Source of the DNA: Tetradesmus obliquus
Taxonomy: Eukaryota; Chlorophyta; Chlorophyceae; Sphaeropleales; Scenedesmaceae
Direction: 5' to 3'
NCBI GenBank assembly: GCA_030272155.1
Contig: CP126199.1
Coordinates: forward strand, 4,018,501-4,082,500
DNA: 64,000 bases
The notes under the pieces: model-generated
The model's input: only the letters and a program-made list of their open reading frames with translations
Database searches by the model: none
What the model was told of the DNA's origin: nothing
Shown here: piece after piece, positions 56,483-64,000 of the stretch
Layout: the number at the start of each line of letters is the position of its first letter
How positions within the stretch are numbered: the stretch's first letter is position 1
Program-made: the position numbers and the translations under genes

Positions 56483-59400
56483 TCAGCTGTCCCACCAGCC
56501 CTGCGCCAGGAACTGCAGCGCGCCGCTCAGCCGCCAGCGCCAGGCCCCCTCGTGGTGCCCTGCACCCTCCTCCACCAGGAACTTGAGCCGGCTGGGGCCG
56601 CGCAGGCCGCGCTCCTGCAGCAGCCGCGCCGCCTCGTGGTATTGCTGCAGGGGCAGGCGGGCAGCATGGAGGCAGGAGGTGTCGATGCAGTACAGCATGC
56701 AGGCAGGCCAGCAGACAGCAGCAATGCTCATCATACATGTGTGATGCTTGTCCTCATGCGCCAGCAATCTTCCCCAGCCGTAGTACAGGCCGCGTGCCTC
56801 TAATATCATGCGTGCGGGGCCTTTGTCAGTCGCGCTTGATTTCAGCACATCCTGCTGCCAGCTGCATCTCAAGATGCAGTGATGTAGCGCTGAAAACTGT
56901 CAGCGGCCTCACATGCAGCAGCAGCGCATCCACATCTGGCCTGTCATGGTCGCGTGTTGCGCTGTACTCCAGCGTGCCGCAGCCCAGGCTCAGCCGCTCA
57001 GGCAGCCGCCCAGAGTAGGACGCCAGGTCCTGCAGGGGATCACATGCACAGCTACACTTACGACAAGCCAACAGCACCTGCCATAACTTTTGGAAAGCAA
57101 TAAGCATTGTGTGTGCACATGCGCATGTATCATTACAGTGGTGGTGTTGTTTGCCTGCCTGCATGAACAGACCAAACTGTTGCAGTCTCTGTGGCTACCT
57201 CAGAAACTGTTTTAACCATCACATTACAGTGCAGTCAGTTCGGATCAGATTGAAGGCTCCTGGGCACACACAGGTGTAGGTCTCGCCTCACCCCCAGGAA
57301 TCGGCCCTCTCCCACCCACAGGCTGGGGCTCTCCACCAGCACGCCACCAAACACGTGCGGCAGGCTGGTGGCGGCCAGCAGCGCAGTCACGCCAGCAAAC
57401 GAGCCGCCACCAAACGCCAGCCGGGACGAGTCCTGCACGTAGCAGCCAACACAATGTCGGCACCCTCTCTGCCTATGGAAGAGGACCGATGAAGCTGCAG
57501 CTGGCTGTGCAGGTCATCTGAGGCAGTCGTGGGCAGGCATGACAGCGGCATCACGTGTGCATGCACAGTTGCGCCGCACTTTACCTGTGCCAGGCCGTAG
57601 CGCTGCTGCAGCATGGGCAGCAGCTCGTGTGTGATGCGCATGAGGAAGTCGTGTGCACCGCCACCCGGCCAGCGTGCGGCATCTCCCCTGAAGCCTCCCT
57701 CGCCTGTGCCTGGCGGGAAGGGCAGGTAGCTGTACGACCTGGCGGGAGGGAGGGGGCAGGCGGGGCAGGGGGGAGGCGAGGCGGGGCAAAGGTTAAGGTT
57801 TGCAGCGGTGATGCTACTCTGGTGATCTCCAGTATGATCTCCAGTATCATTGCTGACACATGTGTACAGCGTTGCAGGGAGGGGCCAGGGTAGGTTGCAG
57901 GATCAGCAGCGATTGCATTTGCATGTTGGAGGCCGCCGCATATGCCTTGGTGTTCCTGCCCACTAGGTAAGATATGAACAGCTGATGTCTGCCATGTAAC
58001 AATGCGCCAAAGGAACCTCATGTAGCGCATAGACAACCTGCTGCCACACGTGCAACACAGACATGCAAATGCTGGCTGCACTTGCGCCTGATTTGGGCGC
58101 TTGGCAGGTCTGCCTGTAGGCGCCGTGGCCAGCCCACCTGTAGGGCCCTGCGCTGTCGATGGCAATGCACACGCACGGCGGGATGAGCCCCGCTGAGATG
58201 CAGCCCGAGGCAGCGTAGCCCAGGTGCCAGGACACACCCTGACAGGCAGAGGCAGCAACAGGAGGGAGGCAAGCTCAGAATGCATTGAAATGAAAGTGAG
58301 CAGCAGGATGGTTCAGCAGATGCACATGTGACAGCCCGCTGCTGTCTCGAGTCAATCTCCGTGCAGTACGCAGCGCCAACACAGCAGTGTGCAGAGGATG
58401 TACAGTCACGACGTGTACAAGTGTTCACAACACTGCAGGCTGCAAGCCAGCTGCAAGCCAGCTGCAAGCAGTCAGGCCGCCTCACCTGGTGAGCGAGATT
58501 GTCCTCAAACATGTTCTGCGGCAAGGCCAAAGCAGCAATGCGGTCAGTGCTACAGTTGACACTGCTGGACTGAAGGCACAGAGGGGTGATGAGCTGCAGG
58601 TATTGCTGCTGTAAGCAAGAAGCCTTCTCATGCTGCAGAGCAGGTGTGAAGGAAGCAATGCGGTCAGTGCTACAGTTGACACTGCTGGACTGAAGGCACA
58701 TAGGGGTGATGAGCTGCAGCCTTGTTGAAGCTTCAAGCAGTGCTGACACAAGGAAGGCGTGACTGCTGCATGTGGTGTCTTGCCTCACCTGGCCGTCGCA
58801 CATCAGCAGTGCTGGCCAGCCGCCTGGTGGGGCAGCCTCAGCGTTGAACCCTGGCGGCAGCCACACCCTCACACGGTTCTCATCCCACCAGCGCTGCCTG
58901 CTGCTGCTGCCGCCGCTGCTGCCACTGCTGCCGCCGCTGCTGCGCTTGCGGAGCTCCAGGATCTCGAGTGAGCCCTCAGCATGCGGTATGGATTGGCTGG
59001 ACTCAACCTCGCGCACTGTAAAGCCTGGAGGGGTGATGCGGGCGCTGTTGGTATGGCTGCTGCTGCTTGAATTAAAGTCAGCAGCATCGAGCAGAGACAG
59101 AGAGGATGCTGGCACGCCATCTGCGGCTAGCAGCGCTGCCTCTGCTGCTGCGGCCGCTGCTGCAGCCGCAGGCGACTTGACAGGCAGCTGGTAGTCGTCT
59201 CCTGCAGACACCAAGGCATTCAGTTGGGAACTTGGATGGGTGGTCCAGTCAACAGACCGCCCGTGGCGCTCAAAATGTCATGCAGGCGTCAGGGAATGCA
59301 GCAGAATTGCACTCACAGCGGGCATGCAACTGGCCGAATCAGCAACAGCGCTGCCACTTCCACCGCAAGCTGCGACGTGCGCATCCAGCACGCGAGCTCA

Positions 59401-59634
59401 ATGCAATAGAACATGCAGCCGCTGTTTCGCACCCCCACGTCTCGTGCAGCAGTGCAGCAGCTGCCAGCCGTCCGCTCACCCCAGTTGTTGTCCCAGGCCT
59501 GCTCCCCGTTCCACTCTGCTGTGAAGCACAGGCTGGCCAGCACTGCCTCCCCTGGCACCGCCACACGTGCACTCCACCAGTCCAGGCCCTCACCACGCCA
59601 CAGGCTGGTGGGCTTCAGGTCGACCTGGCAAAGA

Positions 59635-59669
<35 letters not shown>

Positions 59670-62600
59670 GAGGTGACAGAGGCAGCAGAGCTTGCAACTT
59701 GGTGCTGGTTCTGTGGTAGCCATGTCAGCAGCGGAAGGTGACGTTCAGCTCGCTTGTAGCGATGGCCGCATGTTGTGCAGGCTGCGGTTGGCAATGGAGG
59801 GCTAAGTACAGCTGCCACGTCATGCACCTGCAGGGTACAGGTGCAACATCATCACAGCAGGCTTGCTGATGCCCTGCCCAAGCAGCTCAAAGTTCAGCTA
59901 CCAACTGCAGGCTGGCGTCGGCCCAGCAGCATCACAGACAGAAGCCAAACCACACACCCATCAGCAGCTGCACAGAGGCCTGTGTGCGCTCACCGTCTGG
60001 TGGCCCATCTGCCAGTCGTTGAAGCCGATGCTGAGCTTCACGTTGGGCGCCTCCCCCAGACCACCCTGCAGCCGGGCCCTGTTCACGTACAGCGTGGCAG
60101 CAGCACCAGCCACAGGCAGAGGCGGCATGCTGAAGAACAGGTGGCACGAAGCAGCGGCTGCTGCGGCCTGCTCGTCTGCCGGGCCGGCGGCTTGTGCTGT
60201 GGCAGCAGCGATGACGTCAGCGTATGCTTCGCCTGCCAGGGCGGCAGCAGCAGCCACTGTGGCTTGGCCGCGCTCTGCTCTGCTGGGGGCGGCGTTCGGT
60301 GGTGGACATGTGTACTCCTGCAAAGGCACACCGGGCAGCCACGCATGCCAGGGTGAGGACGAGAGGTAATGGTGACTTGCGCGTGTGTGGCTCCAGGCAT
60401 GAAGCAGGGGACGACACCTGTCACTTGAGCGACCTGCCGTGCGTTCTTGGCTATGCGCAGGTCAGGCACAGTACCTTGCCACATTCACATGTGATGCTTG
60501 CGCATGACCTGGTGACATGAGGTCGCCGCGCTGATGATTGCGCAACAGTCCTGCAGCCATGTGGTCGATGGGCAAGCGGAAGATGCAAGCTATTCTGCAG
60601 GTTCGCCAGCTGTGGGTTCCTTGAAGTGTCATTGTTGTCACACTCTGCAGCAGCCACTCACCTGCAGCGGCTCAGGCTGGCGCACAGGCAGGTAGAAGTC
60701 AGCGCCGCCCGCATTGTCATACGTGGCGCCCGCCTCATCGCTGAACACAAAGTTGACCTCGTAGCAGCTGGCAGGCAGATGGGGCAGCTGCACCACGAAC
60801 CAATCACCACTGGCGGCACTCAGGCCAGTGCTGGCCTGCAACAAGAACCAGTGCAGAATGGTTGGTGTTCAGTGAGTGTTCAGCAGCTGAGGAACAACTG
60901 GTGACTTGGAGATGCCACTTCAGCATGTGCATAAATGCACCGATCTCGCCGCTGCAGGCTCAAGTCGATGCAAGCGAAAAGAAGGCAGCTGGCAAAGCAC
61001 GCAAACATATATCAACAAACCATACGAGTGCAACCCGGCTTGGAGCAAGTCATGCTGGCCAAGGCTGCTGCCAGCGTCACTCACCACAGGTTGCTTCAGG
61101 ACGGCTTGCTGCCTCTCACAACCATCCGCCTTGCTGCTGTTGCCACTGCTGTTGCTCAATGTGCTGTGCTGCGCGCCTGCATGCTGCTGCTCACTGTCTG
61201 ACAGCGCCAGTCCCTGCTGCTGCTGCTGCTGCTGCTGCTGGGGTGGCTGCAGGCGCAAGCGCTGCACCTCCCCTGCCGGCTGCATGGGCAGCGTCTGCGT
61301 GTCCTTCCAGCCATTGAAGCCCATGGTAAGTGTCACGCCTCCTGGCACGTCTGCCAAGGTGTGGCTGTTGTGCTTGTTGAGGAACAGCAGCTGGCCTGAT
61401 GCCCCAGCCTTCAGCCTGCACAGGAGAGCGCACAGGAAAGCCACACGTAACATGCTGCACAGGCACTCTTGGAGTTTTATTCGATGATGAAGGTGCTGCT
61501 ATGTGTTTGAAGGTTGGTGGCAAAACCACTCTTGGTTACGCCTACAGAGGCTTTACAAACATACGATTTGCAAGAGCTAGAGCAGCACAAGCCCATCACA
61601 ACATGCTCAGCATGCTGCCCTCTGCATTGCTCCTGCATGTTGTGCAGGCGTCCCAATAACTGCAGTTGTCACCAGCAAGCAGCATCAACAGCAGCCGCAC
61701 CTGCGCGGCACCGTAAAAAACAGGTCGGCGCTGTAGCGCGCCTCCCACGCCTGCCACCAGCCGCCACCCACAAACTGCAGCGCTGCAGGCAGCCGCGCAG
61801 CCCAGGCAGACTCTGTGTGGCCATGCTGCGGCTCAACAGCACAGGCCAGCCTGTCAGGCCCCAGGCCTGAGGCTGCCAGGCTGTTGCTGAGGCTGGCCAG
61901 GTAGGCGGGGAACAGGGCGTCACGCTTGGTGTCTGCGCCCGCTCGCGTGCCTGAAAACTCCTTGCCGCCCATGCCTAGGTAGACGCGCTGAGGCCAGGTG
62001 CCCTTGTAGGCAAGCACCTCCTGCAAGGCGCAAGCAGAGTGTGGTGACACACAAGCGGTCAGCGACGAGGCACAAGTGTTCAGTTTGTGTCTGAGAACTC
62101 CTTGCCGCCCATGCCGAGGCAGACACGCACTTGTAAGCCAGCAGCTCCTGCAAAGAGCGGCGCAGGCAGTATCACTGATACTGTATCAGTTACGGCAGCA
62201 GCAGACCAAGAGCTGTCTCATTCCCTCATGTTTGGGTGGATGCGGGGCGGCCGAGGCCCATGGCAGCCCAGCGCGCCTCCTGCTGGAAATATGCAGATGA
62301 TGCAGCAGATGATGCAGCAGATGATGCAGCAGATGATGCAGCAGATGATGCAGCAGATGATGCAGCAGATGATGCAGCAGCCGGGGCCACATTCAAGAGT
62401 GGTGCGGCGGTGCTCAGGATAGGCGGCAGAGACCGCGCAGCAAACATCAGATGCTGTTCCTGCTACTTGTGCCCCGGCCAACAGCAGGCCTGTTTGTGCA
62501 GTGGTTGAACAAGAGCAACAGGCACACGGCTGTTACCATAGCATATGTAGCATCGTTCGCCCCCACCTGCAGGACGGTTTCCGGCTCAGCCTGCCTGATC

Positions 62601-63965
62601 CACAGGCTGGGGCTCTCCACCAGCACTGCGTGCATGCATGTGCATGCAGACTGCTTCGCTTTCTTGAAGCCATGTTGAAGAGTAGATCGTAGCTCACCTT
62701 CAGGAACGTCTCTGGCTCCGGGTCCCCAATCCACAGGCTGGGGCTCTCCACCAGCAGCGCCCCAAAGCCGCAGCCATTGCCACCCCTCATGCCCTCCACC
62801 AGCGCCGCGATGCCGCCAAAGCTGCTGCCGCCAAAGGCCATACCCTGCGGCTCGCGGCTGACTGCAAAGTTTGCTGCCACCCAGGGCACAACTTCATCAC
62901 GGAGGCGGTCCAGGTAGGCGCTGACGCCACCACCCGGCCACTCGGCGGCGTCAGACCTGCGGCACGAGGGGTGACGTTGCACACAGCGCGCGCGTCACAG
63001 GCGGGATTGCAGCAGTACACTGTGCTACGAGCTTCAGTCGTTCAGACGACGTTTCCTCATGTTTCAGCCAAGTACAGCAAGGGATTGCAGCTGCATGCTG
63101 CTGTCAGCCACATGACAGCTCAAAAGAGATTCATGCAGAAAACAAAGACTTCTGCATACCAGAGAGGCATGATGGCAGGCACTGCTTTTGTTGGTGTCGG
63201 CCGACACTTCCCACAGCCCTGCAGCAGCGCCGCCTCACCTGAAGCCCTCAGGGCCTGTGCCTGGCGTGCAGGGCGTGTACTCGTAACTGCGCAGCGCGCC
63301 AGCATGGTCGATGCCGACAATCAAAAACGGCGGCAGCTGCCCGCAGCCTATGAGCTGCGCTGCTGCCTGTGCCGCACACCAGCTGGCGCCTGACATTGTG
63401 GGGACGTCGCCAAACAGGTTTTGGCCGTCGTTGAGGTACAGCACAGGGTAGGGCTGCCTTGTTGCGTCAATGACACTGTAGCCTACGTGTTGGCAAACAA
63501 CACACAATGACAGCCATTACGACATGTGGTCAGGTGGCAGCACTTCCTTGGTCTGGTGACAAGTGTTAAGACACAGCATTGCGCAGCACTTGGGACTGGG
63601 CCCGTATAGCAAGCAGGCTAGACTCCAGCTCCAGCAGCAATGCAGTGAAACTAACATGCAAAGCAGCAGCCCTGCCTGTGCTGCTTGCGCCATTTGCAGT
63701 CACCGCTGCATGTACTCCACTCTGGCTGCCTGTCAGTGAACAAAGCTGCTGGTGTATTGCAGCCTACTGCTTCTGCTGCTGCTGCTGCTGCTGGTGGTGC
63801 TGCTGTGTCACCTGGCGGCAGCCATATCCTGAGGCAGCGCTCCCCCTCCCAGCTGAACACCTGCAGCACACCGCCCTCCAGCGCAGTGCGGCGCAGCAGC
63901 TGCCAGCAGTTGTAGCCTGCTGGGTCAACCGGGGCTGCAGCGCCAGCTGCTGCGTCTGCTGCATC
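56483..63965 (-). CDS. Modular protein: esterase - CBM53 - CBM53 - esterase (5' end outside window)
   Basis: Fifteen exons (minus): 63965-63812, 63482-63239, 62956-62698, 62020-61701, 61415-61085, 60835-60662, 60317-59994, 59624-59480, 59201-58789, 58515-58486, 58238-58138, 57738-57585, 57432-57292, 57029-56913, 56644-56483; 1022 aa in the window, phases consistent. Residues ~35-325: Fes/esterase-D-type alpha/beta hydrolase (RIWLPPG, YPVLYLNDGQNLFGD, nucleophile elbow FGGSSFGG, LVESPSLWIG, histidine region PQHGHTESAW). ~330-495: CBM53-like module (MGFNGWKD, EVNFVFSDEAGATYDNAGG) split by a polyQ insert. ~545-660: second CBM53 (LSIGFNDWQMGH, LDWWSARVAVPG, WDNNWGDDYQLPV). ~690-1022: second hydrolase (RVWLPPG, DGQNMFEDN, elbow FGGGSFAG, GTLEYS, GHHEGAWRWRL). 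CBM53 modules bind starch in plant starch synthase III, so a glucan-directed esterase is inferred. Localisation cannot be judged without the N-terminus. Confidence 0.85.
58534..58719 (-). repeat. 66-bp direct repeat in a CBM53-esterase intron
   Basis: 58534-58599 and 58654-58719 differ at one base and are 120 bp apart start to start. They lie just upstream (transcript sense) of the 30-nt exon at 58515-58486. Near identity means a recent duplication. Confidence 0.9.
62085..62640 (-). pseudogene. Decayed copies of two esterase exon edges inside an intron
   Basis: In transcript order, 62630-62564 copies the end of the exon 62956-62698 (VLVESPSLWI...PET then a GTGGGG donor). Then 62157-62098 copies the start of the exon 62020-61701 (CTTTGCAGGAGCTGCTGGC..., GGCATGGGCGGCAAGGAG) with an internal deletion. 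Together they are a partial duplicate of exon end, intron and next exon start. The pieces are out of frame or shortened, and the intact flanking exons join in phase without them. Confidence 0.8.
62293..62381. repeat. 12-bp minisatellite (GCAGATGATGCA)n
   Basis: About seven near-perfect 12-bp units built from GATGATGCAGCA, in the same esterase intron as the pseudo-exons. Confidence 0.9.
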
Positions 63966-64000
63966 CTGCAGCACAGCAGAGAGCTGTTGTGAGGCCCAAA

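Noticed and set aside
62293-62381. Regular short repeats resembling a CRISPR array
   Set aside because: Units are contiguous 12-mers with no spacers, inside an intron of a nuclear eukaryotic gene.

Overview
The window looks like nuclear DNA of a green alga (Chlorophyta, probably a core chlorophyte such as Chlamydomonadales or Sphaeropleales). The evidence is short exons with GT-AG introns in almost every gene, very abundant (CAG/CTG)n tracts, TGTAA-type poly(A) signals behind many genes, a plastid-type phosphofructokinase, starch-binding CBM53 modules, and a tubulin polyglutamylase subunit that implies cilia. I saw no transposon, virus-like element, CRISPR array, tRNA or rRNA. All exon models were built by eye from protein similarity, splice sites and codon phase; every internal junction given keeps the reading frame.

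Layout, left to right. (1) 197-2105, plus: 3' part of an unrecognised gene. (2) 2106-6633: CA-rich, gene-poor stretch. (3) A run of minus-strand genes: a CaMKK/GRIK-like protein kinase fused to a cyclic-nucleotide-binding-like domain (6634-11287), a CCDC137-like nucleolar protein (12273-14811), VPS51 (15368-21900), PEX11 (23700-25618), a FAN/NSMAF-type BEACH-WD40 protein (26476-33890), and a 123-residue ELM2-like protein ending 69 nt upstream of the FAN start (33960-34771). (4) Divergent and convergent pairs: protein-L-isoaspartate methyltransferase (35082-37947, plus), a small unknown protein (38089-38403, minus), plastid ATP-phosphofructokinase (38759-43834, plus), nucleolar FKBP46/53-like peptidyl-prolyl isomerase (45595-48896, minus), TFIIF beta subunit (49289-52617, plus), TPGS1 (53102-54970, plus). 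(5) From 56483 to beyond the right edge, minus: a modular protein with two esterase domains separated by two CBM53 starch-binding modules.

The genes are mostly unrelated housekeeping functions: membrane traffic (VPS51, BEACH), peroxisome division (PEX11), transcription and chromatin (TFIIF beta, FKBP, ELM2-like), ribosome biogenesis (CCDC137), cilia (TPGS1) and carbohydrate metabolism (PFK, CBM53-esterase, possibly the GRIK-like kinase through SnRK1).

The two strongest unusual signals are these. The esterase-CBM53-CBM53-esterase protein is an architecture I cannot match to a described enzyme and is a candidate new starch- or glucan-ester hydrolase. Separately, in at least five genes the edge of an exon together with its splice site has been tandemly copied into the adjoining intron, leaving decayed or still usable pseudo-exons. 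A linked feature is that many introns use (CTG)n followed by CAG as their 3' splice region. The closely spaced ELM2-like/FAN pair is a good candidate for a bicistronic transcript.
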